A DNA stretch of 22,206 nt, taken from NCBI GenBank assembly GCA_946479805.1, contig CAMLHP010000020.1, positions 1 through 22,206 on the forward strand, written 5' to 3'. This stretch comes from an uncultured Gemmatimonadota bacterium. Its GTDB lineage: Bacteria; Gemmatimonadota; Gemmatimonadetes; Gemmatimonadales; GWC2-71-9. The translations under genes and the position numbers were made by a program. Below, piece by piece: positions 14,030 to 21,831 of this stretch (position 1 is its first letter; every line of letters starts with the position of its first letter). Under the pieces are notes generated by a model that did not search any database, had not been told where the DNA came from, and saw only the letters and a program-made list of their open reading frames with translations.

Positions 14030-14530
14030 CTATCGCCTATCCACGTCCACCGTCGCCCCCACAATCGCACCCAGTACGCCACCAGCGGCGGCGCCGATTA
14101 CCGCACCCTTGACGCTTCGGTCGATCACGGCGCCGGCAATTCCGCCCGCCGCGGCGCCAATCACGGCATCACGCTTGACGTGGGTGACCTTTTCCGGCTC
14201 GCGTGCCGGCGCGCTCCGCTGCGCCGGTGCGGCGGATGCGGTGCGGTAAACCGTGCGGGTCACTGCCGGCTGGACCTGCGGCGGTGGCGCTGCCGGCTGG
14301 GCGGCGTAGCCCGCCGGGACATACACCCACTGGCCCTGCTGCGGAGCCATGGCCGGTTGCGGCGGCCCAAGCGTCAACTCACCCGGGTTTGCCACTTGGG
14401 GGTACTGTCCATTCATCATCTGCATGGCCAGAGCCAGGTCGCGCGCCCGCTGCTCCTCGGCCGACGGCCGGTCGCACGCGGCCAGCACCAGCATCGCTGC
14501 CGCAAACCCGAACTGCATGTAGCGTCGCAT
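14030..14530 (-). CDS. Glycine-zipper lipoprotein
   Basis: The 166-residue protein starts at ATG 14530 behind a GGAGG site with 5-nt spacing; an ATG at 14542 is too near its ribosome-binding site. MRRYMQFGFAAAMLVLAAC is a lipoprotein signal with lipobox LAAC (Cys19). The middle is Pro/Gln/Ala-rich and low in complexity (QPAMAPQQGQWVYVPAGYAA and onwards). The C-terminal 50 residues hold a duplicated glycine zipper: DAVIGAAAGGIAGAVIDR and KGAVIGAAAGGVLGAIVGA. Such domains occur in outer-membrane lipoproteins of the SlyB/YMGG type and pack as membrane helical hairpins. The role is probably structural in the envelope; this is inferred from the family. It is divergent from the kinase gene, with 266 bp between them. 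Confidence 0.87.
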   Translation of the reverse strand: MRRYMQFGFAAAMLVLAACDRPSAEEQRARDLALAMQMMNGQYPQVANPGELTLGPPQPAMAPQQGQWVYVPAGYAAQPAAPPPQVQPAVTRTVYRTASAAPAQRSAPAREPEKVTHVKRDAVIGAAAGGIAGAVIDRSVKGAVIGAAAGGVLGAIVGATVDVDRR

Positions 14531-14796
14531 GACTGCCTCCATTCCTCCCTGATCGCGAAGCGATCGTGAACCTCCTGCTGCACGGAGCCGGAGGGGCAAG
14601 CGCGGTGCCACGCGGATTTGCGCTCAGGCGCGAGGAAAAGGGGCCGGAGACGGTGATGCATGACCACGCTGTCCCCGTTATCGGACGCGCCCAGGATGCC
14701 GCACCTTGCCCAAGTGACGCCGGGAGCCGATATCTAAGGTGTTCAGGTTCAACGGTGTAACGTTCCGAGTGTGCCGGCCCCCCCGTCCGGCTCCCT
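14531..14796. promoter_or_regulatory. Divergent intergenic region between the glycine-zipper and kinase genes
   Basis: This 266-bp stretch has no supported gene. It must hold promoters for both directions. A possible forward -10 is GATATC/TATCTA near 14729-14736, with TTGCCC (14706-14711) 17-19 bp upstream. A small palindrome AACG-N6-CGTT sits at 14751-14764. None of these is strong. Confidence 0.35.
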
Positions 14797-17637
14797 ATGC
14801 TCACGCTGCACGCACGCCTCGAGCAGGCGCTTTCTCCCCGTTATGCCGACCTCGCGGAACTGGCGAGTGGCGGCATGGGCGTAGTCTTCCGCGCCCGTGA
14901 TGTCACGCTGGACCGTCCGGTGGCCATCAAGATCCTGGTGCCCGAGCTGGCCACCGCAGCCGGGGCCGCTCGCTTCCGTCGCGAAGCGCAGATTCTCGCC
15001 CGCCTCTCCCATCCCAACATCGTGCCGGTCCACGCGGCCGACGAAGCTGACGGCCTTTTCTATTATGTAATGGACCTGGTGGAAGGCGAGACGCTGGGCC
15101 AGCGACTGGAGGGGGGACCGCTCGATAAGCGGGAAGTGCACCAGGTGGCACGCGACCTCCTTTCCGCACTCTCCCGGGTGCACCGCGAAGGCGTGGTGCA
15201 CCGCGATATCAAACCCGACAACATTTTTCTCGCCAACGGCCGGGCAATGCTGGCCGACTTTGGCGTGGCGCAGTGGGAGTCGGGCAGTAGCGCCTCGCTG
15301 ACGCGCACTTCCGACCGGCCGGGTACTCCCTCATGGATGTCGCCCGAACAACTGCGCGGCGGCCCGGTCACCCCCCGCACCGACCTGTATGCGCTTGCGA
15401 TGGTGCTGTACGAAGCGAGCACAGGGCGGCGCTGGGACAGCTTCGAAACGCCCGACCGCGCCGACTGGTCGGGCGTCCCATGGCCCCTCTCACGAGCGCT
15501 GCAGAAGGCGCTCGAGCCGGCCGCCGCGAATCGGTGGTCCGACGCCGCCGCGTTTGCCCAAGCGCTTGAGCGGCCGCGCGCGCTCCCGTGGATCGTTGCC
15601 GGCGTCGTCGGGGTGGCGGGGCTGCTGGCTGTGGCGGAGCTGAAGGACGCTTTTCCCTCCACCGCCGGTGAAGTGCCATCGGGGCCACGCGCGGACCTGA
15701 GCCTGCTGCCCTTCGAGGGTGGCGACAGCGCGGCACTCGGACGCAGGCTGGCGCAGCTGGTCGGCAACCGCATGGAGTGGTATCCCCGCTGGGACATGGT
15801 TCCCACGCCCCAGAGCTTTGCCGCGTGGGACCAGCGTCGACGCGGTGAACACGAGCCATCGAATGCCTTGGCGGAGCGCGCTGTCGGTGGAGCGCTGTTG
15901 CGCCGGGGCGACGCCTGGATCCTGGTGCTGACCGTGCGGGCCGACTCGGGCAGGGGGCTGGTGGACGAGATCGAGGTACCAGGACATCCATCCGATCAGC
16001 TGGGCTGGAGCCGTGCCGCTGCGGAATCGCTGGTGGTCCACCTCTTTCCCGCGGAGGCGCCCCAGTTCCGGGAGCTTACGGGCAGGTCCACCCGAAGCCT
16101 GCCAGCCGAGCGGGAACTGCTGGCGGGCAACGTCGCCTTTCAGCTCGACAACCTCGCCGAGGCAGACTCCCATTACTCCCGGGCGCTTCAGCTCGACCCA
16201 GGCTTCGCCCAGGCCGCATGGCAGCGCATGGTCGTGGCGCGTTGGCGGCGGGAAGTGAGCGACTCCAGCCTGCGCGCCCTCCTCGAGGAACATGGCGACC
16301 AGCTGCCGGTCATGTATCGCGAGTTGAGCCAGGCCCAGCTGATGCCCAACCTGCTCGAGCGTCAAGCCGAGCTGGGAAGACTGGCGCGCACCTACGCCGA
16401 TCGCGGCATCGTCCGATACATGGCCGCGGATGAACTGTTCCATCGCGGCCCCCTCGCGGGAGTGCCGCTGGACACAGGAGTCGAGCTGCTGGCCGAAGTG
16501 GGGCGCGACCGTGTCAACGTCGACTACGCCTCGCTCCACGATGAGGCCGCGTGGGGCTTCATTCGGCTGGGCCGGGAGGAGGATGCCCGCCGCGAGATGG
16601 ACCTCAGGCGGGAGCGCACCACCGGCAGCACCGACCTCCAGAGTGCCAACCGCGCTGCGTTCGTGCAGCTGGCGTGGGAAGCCCGGTTCCAGCCGTGGAA
16701 GGCGGCCCTCAAGACCCGGTGGCTGCTCTGGCGCGCGGATTCGGCGACGACGGCGGACCTCGCCCAGTACCTGCGCGTCGGGCTGCTCTTCGACGTGCCC
16801 CGCCTGCAGCGCTCCCTGGCCCGGGCACTCGAGGAGCACGGACCCACCGACTCGGTTCGCCTCCAGGGTTTGATCGGCGGTGCGCTGGCGCGACTCATGA
16901 CCGGCGAATGGGAGGATGGGCTCGCTCGCATGGACCGAGCCGCCGTAGCGCTGCGTGCGCCGGACATGCAACTCCAACTGGCGGAGTGGCGGACGCTCCC
17001 CGAATTCCTGGGGCTGCCTCGCCGCGGCGAGCGCGAGCGGCGCGAAGCGCTGGCGGTGCTGGCCGAGGTGGCCGAAGGAGGTCCGCTGGCTGCGAGGGCA
17101 GCGTGGAGCCTGGCGCTCGAAGCGCTCGCCCGCGAGGACACTGTCGAGTTCGGGGCCCGCCATGCCCAAGTGCATGCGGCGGCGCCAAGCGGCGCGGGGC
17201 CTGCCCGGCTGGATGTGTTGCTGCATGCCTACGCGGCCGCAGCGAGGTCCCGGCCCGACTCCGCGCTGCTCCTGAGCAGCGTGCTCTTCGAGACCGACTC
17301 GGCGGGACTGCTGGGCGGACCTTTCGCGCGCGCAATACTGTATTCCGGCCGGGCGGCCTGGTATACCCGGCTGGGCCAGCACCGTGAGGCGGACCACTCG
17401 CTTCTCTGGTATGGCAACTCCGAGTTCAGCGGCTGGATGACTGGCGCACCGCAGGCGGGCGAGGTCGACGCCGTGCTGGGACCGGCGGCGCGACTGCGAC
17501 GGGCCGCTTCGGCACTCCAGCTGGGAGACAGCGCCGCTGCATGCGGCCACGTCCAGCGGGTGCGCGACCTCTGGCGCGACGCCGACCCGGGATTCAAGGC
17601 ATTGCTGCTTCCATTCAAGGAGCTCCGCTGCGCATGA
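14797..17637 (+). CDS. Membrane-anchored Ser/Thr protein kinase with TPR-like C-terminal region
   Basis: The 946-residue protein has an N-terminal PknB-type kinase (residues about 15-258). The glycine loop is ASGGMGVVF, the ATP lysine is Lys45 (VAIKIL), the helix-C glutamate is Glu63, and the catalytic loop is HRDIKPDN (Asp137, Asn142). The metal motif is DFG (154-156), and a Ser/Thr-rich activation loop ends in SPEQ (182-185). One transmembrane helix follows at about 264-281 (LPWIVAGVVGVAGLLAVA). The remaining 660 residues should lie outside the cytoplasm. They open with LSLLPFEGGDS, a layout seen in related kinases, and continue as helical repeats with TPR-like pairs (e.g. AEADSHYSRALQLDPGFAQA near residue 460). 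The kinase is catalytically complete. Its stop overlaps the regulator start (ATGA). The large sensor part suggests signal-driven phosphorylation, possibly of that partner. Confidence 0.9.
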   Translation: MLTLHARLEQALSPRYADLAELASGGMGVVFRARDVTLDRPVAIKILVPELATAAGAARFRREAQILARLSHPNIVPVHAADEADGLFYYVMDLVEGETLGQRLEGGPLDKREVHQVARDLLSALSRVHREGVVHRDIKPDNIFLANGRAMLADFGVAQWESGSSASLTRTSDRPGTPSWMSPEQLRGGPVTPRTDLYALAMVLYEASTGRRWDSFETPDRADWSGVPWPLSRALQKALEPAAANRWSDAAAFAQALERPRALPWIVAGVVGVAGLLAVAELKDAFPSTAGEVPSGPRADLSLLPFEGGDSAALGRRLAQLVGNRMEWYPRWDMVPTPQSFAAWDQRRRGEHEPSNALAERAVGGALLRRGDAWILVLTVRADSGRGLVDEIEVPGHPSDQLGWSRAAAESLVVHLFPAEAPQFRELTGRSTRSLPAERELLAGNVAFQLDNLAEADSHYSRALQLDPGFAQAAWQRMVVARWRREVSDSSLRALLEEHGDQLPVMYRELSQAQLMPNLLERQAELGRLARTYADRGIVRYMAADELFHRGPLAGVPLDTGVELLAEVGRDRVNVDYASLHDEAAWGFIRLGREEDARREMDLRRERTTGSTDLQSANRAAFVQLAWEARFQPWKAALKTRWLLWRADSATTADLAQYLRVGLLFDVPRLQRSLARALEEHGPTDSVRLQGLIGGALARLMTGEWEDGLARMDRAAVALRAPDMQLQLAEWRTLPEFLGLPRRGERERREALAVLAEVAEGGPLAARAAWSLALEALAREDTVEFGARHAQVHAAAPSGAGPARLDVLLHAYAAAARSRPDSALLLSSVLFETDSAGLLGGPFARAILYSGRAAWYTRLGQHREADHSLLWYGNSEFSGWMTGAPQAGEVDAVLGPAARLRRAASALQLGDSAAACGHVQRVRDLWRDADPGFKALLLPFKELRCA

Positions 17638-19523
17638 TCTACGTCCGCACCCTGGGGCCGGTGAGCGTGGAGCTGAGCGGCGCCGCTGCGCCTCCGGAGC
17701 TGGTCTGGCGCAAGCATCTTGCGCTGCTGGTATACCTCGCGCGATCGCCCCATCGCACCCGCTCGCGGGATCACCTTCTTGGCCTCCTGTGGGGCGACCG
17801 CCCCGAGCAATCGGCCCGGCACTCGCTCAATGAAGCCCTGCGGCTGGTGCGCCGGCACGTGTCCGACGACGCCATCCGGACCGAGGGCGGCCAGGTGACG
17901 CTGTCCGATGATGCCGTCGCCCTCGATGTGGACCAGCTAGGCAGAGGCACGCACACGGCCGATCCATGCGCGGTTGCCGCATTGGTCACCGGCGAATTCA
18001 TGGAGGGATTCGTGGTGGCCGGGTCCGGCCAGTTCGAGGACTGGCTCGCTGCCGAGCGCGCCGAGTGGGGCCAGCTGGGCACCGACGTGCTGGTACGGGC
18101 GGCGAGCCAGCATGAGCGAGGCGGTGACATTGCCGCAAGCGTGGCAGCGGCGCAGCGAGCCGTGGCCCTGTCACCCTCTTCGGACCAGGCCATGCGCGCG
18201 CTACTGCGTGCGCTGGCCCTGCAGGGCAACGGAGCGGCGGCGCTGTCGCGCTATGAAGCTTTCGCCGAGCGGATTCGCACCGAGATCGGTGCCGAGCCTT
18301 CGGCTGAGACCCGCGCCCTGGCCGAGCGGGTGCGGCGAGGCGCGGCGCTGAAGGACGGCGCGGCGCCATTGGAGCAGGAGGCGAGCGTCGAACTCCCGCT
18401 GGTCGCGAGATCGGACGAGCTCGGCACGCTGCTGCTGGCGATAGAGCACGCGCGGAATGCGCGCGTGGCAACAATTTGCTTCATCGAGGGCGCGCCCGGC
18501 ATGGGTCGGACCCGGCTGCTGGCCGAGATCCGGAAGCGGGCCCAGGTGGCGGGCGATACCGTAGCGGGAATGCACACAGTGCCAGCCGACGCCGCGGAGC
18601 CGTGGAGCGGCGTGGCCGGCCTCGTGCGGGGCGGACTGCTGTCGGCACCTGGCAATGCAGGCGCGTCACCCGACTCCGTGGCAGCACTCGGCAGCATCTG
18701 CGCCGAGTGGCGCGAGCGCTTCGGTGTGGCGACGCCCGGTGTCATGTCGGGCGACGCGCTGGTGGACGTGCTGAGGGTGATTTGTGAGGAAGCGCCGGTG
18801 GTTATGCTGGTGGATGATGCCCAGTGGCTCGATGGAGCGTCACTCGGTGCGCTGACCCGAGCGGCACGAGACCTTTCGGCACTTCCCTTCACTATCGTGC
18901 TCGCGGCTCAGCAGCATGCAGGCCTGGCCCAGCTGGACGAGCTCCGGTCGCGAATCGGGCGCGAGCTTGCTGGAGCATCCGTCACGCTGGGAGCGCTCGC
19001 GCCTGACGCCGTCGCCAGTCTTGCCCGGCATCTTCTCCCCGACTGGCAGGAAGAGTCGGTGTCGAGGCTTGCGAGGCGGGTCGCCGCCGATTCAGCCGGC
19101 AGCCCGCTCTTCGCGCTGGAACTGTTGCGCGCCATCGCCAACGGCCTCGACCTTGGACGGCTGCGCTCCACATGGCCCGAGCCGAACCGGACCTTCGACC
19201 AGAGCTTTCCCGGTGAGCTGCCCGACAGCGTAGCCGCCGCCATCAGGGTCAACTTCCGGCGCCTGACGCCCGAAGCGCAGCAACTGCTCGCGGCGGCTTC
19301 GGTCCTGTCCGACCGCAATGACGAGGCATCGCTGGTGCGCGCAACGGAACTGGATCCGGCGAGGGCGCGGACGGCGCTGGATGAGCTGGAGCGGCGGCAC
19401 TGGCTGCTGGACGACGGCCGGCGCTACACCTTTCGCGCCCGGCTGGTGCGGGATGTCATCGCTCGCGACATGCTGACGGGGGGTCAGCGAAGGAGGGTGC
19501 TCGAGCGGGCCGGGGCCACTTGA
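17634..19523 (+). CDS. BTAD/SARP-like transcriptional regulator with AAA-type ATPase domain
   Basis: I chose ATG 17634 (629 residues), which overlaps the kinase stop as ATGA and has AAGGAG about 11 nt upstream; longer starts lie within the kinase gene. Residues 1-95 form a winged-helix-like domain (YVRTLGPVSVEL, RDHLLGLLWGDRPEQSARHS, LNEALRLVRRH). Residues about 96-235 form the bacterial transcriptional activation domain of TPR-like helices (QAMRALLRALALQGNGAAAL, RIRTEIGAEPSAET). Residues about 255-450 form an AAA_16-type ATPase. Its Walker A reads GAPGMGRT, with Arg292 where Lys is expected; Walker B (LVDDAQWLD, Asp394-Asp395) is intact. A helical region ends the protein. Likely role: transcription control in response to the linked kinase. 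The missing lysine makes ATP hydrolysis doubtful. Confidence 0.86.
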   Translation: MIYVRTLGPVSVELSGAAAPPELVWRKHLALLVYLARSPHRTRSRDHLLGLLWGDRPEQSARHSLNEALRLVRRHVSDDAIRTEGGQVTLSDDAVALDVDQLGRGTHTADPCAVAALVTGEFMEGFVVAGSGQFEDWLAAERAEWGQLGTDVLVRAASQHERGGDIAASVAAAQRAVALSPSSDQAMRALLRALALQGNGAAALSRYEAFAERIRTEIGAEPSAETRALAERVRRGAALKDGAAPLEQEASVELPLVARSDELGTLLLAIEHARNARVATICFIEGAPGMGRTRLLAEIRKRAQVAGDTVAGMHTVPADAAEPWSGVAGLVRGGLLSAPGNAGASPDSVAALGSICAEWRERFGVATPGVMSGDALVDVLRVICEEAPVVMLVDDAQWLDGASLGALTRAARDLSALPFTIVLAAQQHAGLAQLDELRSRIGRELAGASVTLGALAPDAVASLARHLLPDWQEESVSRLARRVAADSAGSPLFALELLRAIANGLDLGRLRSTWPEPNRTFDQSFPGELPDSVAAAIRVNFRRLTPEAQQLLAAASVLSDRNDEASLVRATELDPARARTALDELERRHWLLDDGRRYTFRARLVRDVIARDMLTGGQRRRVLERAGAT

Positions 19524-19598
19524 CGGCGGCTTGACGCAGTGGGCGAAGGTTGCACGCGTCACCCATATGCCGTCAGACAATGCACCCAGGAGTTTCCC

Positions 19599-20786
19599 AT
19601 GTCGCCCCGCACTTCACCATGGATGCTGGCAGCCATCCTCGTCACGGCCTGTTCTGACGCCAGCGCGCCCGAAGTCCCGGCTCCGGGCCTCAAGCTGGCC
19701 CAGCCGGCGCCAGCCGCACTGACCAAGGTATCGCTTCCGCTGGGTGGCGAGGCCGAATTCTGGGCCTACACCGGCACCGATTTCAGCGGCAACGCCATGG
19801 ACCCCATCAATGTCATCATCGCCGGTGAGGCCGATCAGCTCGCGATTCGCGCCGCGCTGATGAACCTCGACGGCGACCGCACCGGGTTCGGCTTCCCCGG
19901 CTCGGCGCCGTTCGACTGCACCTGGGAAGACGGCGTGGGCGGAAGCCAGACCAGCTTCAGTGCGGACGCCGGCTGGACCGGCAGCGCGATCCAGATGCAG
20001 TGTGGGGAGTACGGCCCGGTCCGGTTTCATGTCCGTCTGTTCGACGCGGGCGACCAGACGCTGGTGGGGGCGCACTTCGAGCTCCTCATTCCCGGCACCT
20101 CCGATCACCAGGTCCTGAGCTGGGAGCTGGCTGAGCAGCTGGTGGTGGCGGACCTGATGCGCACCGGTCTCGCGGGTGCGGCTCCTTCGGCCACTCCCGC
20201 CATTCACCCAGCGCCGTTCCGGGACATCCCGGCGGTGATATACAACCTGCTCCCGGTGGAACTGAAGGCGGTGACCGGTGGGCCGCTGGGCGAAGCCTCA
20301 GACGCAGTCCCGATCCCCACTGACGGCAGCGCCACCATCGTCACCATGGCCTCGGCGGCGCCGGTGGTTCCGGGAACCTGGACCTATGACACGCCGATCG
20401 AGTTCGGGCAGGTGGTGCCGAAGCCGTTCTGCAGCGAGGGCCCGGCGTCCTACCTGCAGCTGAGCGGAACGGTGCAGCTGTTCCAGCGGGTCACGATCCT
20501 GCCCAACGGCAACATGATCGGTGGCTTCACCGCCAGCGGCCAGCTGGGGCTGCTCCCGCTCGACTTCTCGACCGGGAGTCCGGTGCCGAGCGGCGAGCCC
20601 TATGAGGCAACGGTGACCGAGGAGCAGATCGTGTCTATTCGGGAGCAGCGCGCGATGCTGAAGCACACCCAGCTCCAGCAGGAGGAGCCGATGATCGGGC
20701 CGTTCCGTGGACGGTTCGAGAGCCGGTTGGCGGTGGGGCCGGACGCGAGAAATGATTACGTCGCGACGGTGACCTGCGGTGAGTAA
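19599..20786 (+). CDS. Secreted lipoprotein, function unknown
   Basis: The 395-residue protein starts at ATG 19599 with AGGAG about 8 nt upstream. MSPRTSPWMLAAILVTAC is a short lipoprotein signal (lipobox VTAC, Cys18). The mature part is beta-rich and Gly/Pro-rich. Residues about 45-190 hold a compact block: SLPLGGEAEFWAYTGTDFSG, DPINVIIAG, GDRTGFGFPGSAPFDCTWED, QMQCGEYGPVRFHVRLFDAG and HFELLIPGTSDHQVLSWELAE. Two Cys in this block and two more near the end (FCSEGP, VTCGE) may form disulfides. DPINVIIAG with the later SDHQ segment faintly recalls LssY C-terminal domains; this is only a hint. A 75-bp gap separates it from the regulator. Its position after the kinase and regulator suggests an envelope protein of the same regulon, by inference. 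Confidence 0.78.
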   Translation: MSPRTSPWMLAAILVTACSDASAPEVPAPGLKLAQPAPAALTKVSLPLGGEAEFWAYTGTDFSGNAMDPINVIIAGEADQLAIRAALMNLDGDRTGFGFPGSAPFDCTWEDGVGGSQTSFSADAGWTGSAIQMQCGEYGPVRFHVRLFDAGDQTLVGAHFELLIPGTSDHQVLSWELAEQLVVADLMRTGLAGAAPSATPAIHPAPFRDIPAVIYNLLPVELKAVTGGPLGEASDAVPIPTDGSATIVTMASAAPVVPGTWTYDTPIEFGQVVPKPFCSEGPASYLQLSGTVQLFQRVTILPNGNMIGGFTASGQLGLLPLDFSTGSPVPSGEPYEATVTEEQIVSIREQRAMLKHTQLQQEEPMIGPFRGRFESRLAVGPDARNDYVATVTCGE

Positions 20787-20916
20787 CTGCGGAAACGCAA
20801 CAGCGTGAACGGGAACAACAACAGCGGAACTGCAACAACGTCGACTGCAACTGCGTGAACGGGAACTCAGCGCCCGTTCACGCGTTTGCTGTTCCCGTTC
20901 ACGCCTTTGCCGTACC
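20784..20916. repeat. GCGTGAACGGG-family nested palindromic repeat, copy B
   Basis: Two inverted repeats are nested. The outer perfect 15-bp pair is GCGTGAACGGGAACA (20803-20817) with its complement at 20890-20904. The inner pair is CAACTGCGTGAACGGG (20848-20863) with CCCGTTCACGCGTTTG (20873-20888) around a 9-nt loop; the core 11 bp match perfectly. Between them are variants of CAAC and GCGGAACTGCAAC units. The element begins at the stop of the upstream lipoprotein gene, and its right arm supplies the TGA stop of the convergent EamA gene. Confidence 0.86.
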
Positions 20917-21831
20917 GCCGCAAGCTGACGTATCGAGTGGCGAAGCACTGAGAGATGCAATTCGCCGAGCCGGGAATGACACCCCATTCACGAGCAGCAT
21001 GCTCACGATGATCAGCCCGAATCCCGCCAGCATCCCGCCGGTGATCTGTTCTCCCAGGAAGAGCGCGCCCCAGAGCATCCCGAAGGCAGGAATGATGTAT
21101 GTCACCGTCTGGGTGCGCACCGTCCCGATCCGGTCCAGGGTCCGGAAGAAGAGCACGAACGCGAACGCGGTGGAGAAGACTGCCAGCGCGGCCAGGGCCC
21201 CGGTGCTGCCCGCCGAAGGTGCGGACTCCGGCAGCAGCAGCAGCGCAGGCACAGCCAGCCACGCCAGGGCGCCCAGAACCTGTCCCAGCGCGAGCACTCC
21301 GGGAGACCCTCCGGCGAGGGTTCGCTTGGCATAGACGCCTGCCACTGCGTACGACAATGAAGCCAGCAGCGTCGCGCCAATGGCCAGCAGGGCTGTGCGG
21401 TCGAGCGTGACGGGACTCCACCCAGTCAGGACCCCAACCCCCACCAGCCCCAGCAGGAGCCCGCCCGCTCGCACCGGTGAAATCCGCTCGCGCAACCACG
21501 CCGCACCAACGATCGCACCGAACAGCGGCACCGTGGCACCCAACACCGCCACCAGCGAAGCATTCAGCCGCAGTTCGGCCATGGCGATGAGGGTGAACGG
21601 CAGCGCGGCATTCAGTGCGCCCATGACCAGCATCCTGCCGGCATAGGGCCGGAGCGGCGCGCGCTGGCCGGCCAGGCGCAGCACCATCCACAGCACCGCG
21701 CTGGCCAGCGCCACCCGGCCAGCCATGAACGGCACCGGCCCGAAGTCCGGCACCCCAACCCGGATGAAGAGGTAGGACGCGCCCCAGAGCGCGCCCATCA
21801 GCAGCAACGCCATCACATCAGACAGCCGCAT
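20899..21831 (-). CDS. EamA/DMT superfamily transporter
   Basis: The 310-residue protein has ten hydrophobic segments in two EamA halves. The first half includes MALLLMGALWGASYLFIRVG, PFMAGRVALASAVLW and AVLGATVPLFGAIVGAAWLRERI. The second includes GATLLASLSYAVAGVYAKRT, TAFAFVLFFRTLDRIGTVRT and YIIPAFGMLWGALFLGEQIT. These are the usual drug/metabolite transporter motifs, with the conserved Glu at the end of helices 4 and 9 (WLRERI, FLGEQI). It probably moves a small metabolite across the inner membrane; the substrate is unknown. The start overlaps the stop of the AhpD-like gene by 14 bp, so the two form an operon. The last residues and the TGA stop are written by the palindromic repeat copy B. 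Confidence 0.93.
   Translation of the reverse strand: MRLSDVMALLLMGALWGASYLFIRVGVPDFGPVPFMAGRVALASAVLWMVLRLAGQRAPLRPYAGRMLVMGALNAALPFTLIAMAELRLNASLVAVLGATVPLFGAIVGAAWLRERISPVRAGGLLLGLVGVGVLTGWSPVTLDRTALLAIGATLLASLSYAVAGVYAKRTLAGGSPGVLALGQVLGALAWLAVPALLLLPESAPSAGSTGALAALAVFSTAFAFVLFFRTLDRIGTVRTQTVTYIIPAFGMLWGALFLGEQITGGMLAGFGLIIVSMLLVNGVSFPARRIASLSASPLDTSACGGTAKA

Noticed and set aside
15490..17550. 686-codon minus-strand frame opposite the kinase
   Set aside because: No domain, Arg/Gln/Gly-rich, and fully covered by the well-supported kinase reading frame.
13922..20904. The two repeat clusters as a CRISPR array
   Set aside because: Units are short, variable, partly inverted and not separated by unique spacers of constant length; no cas gene is present.
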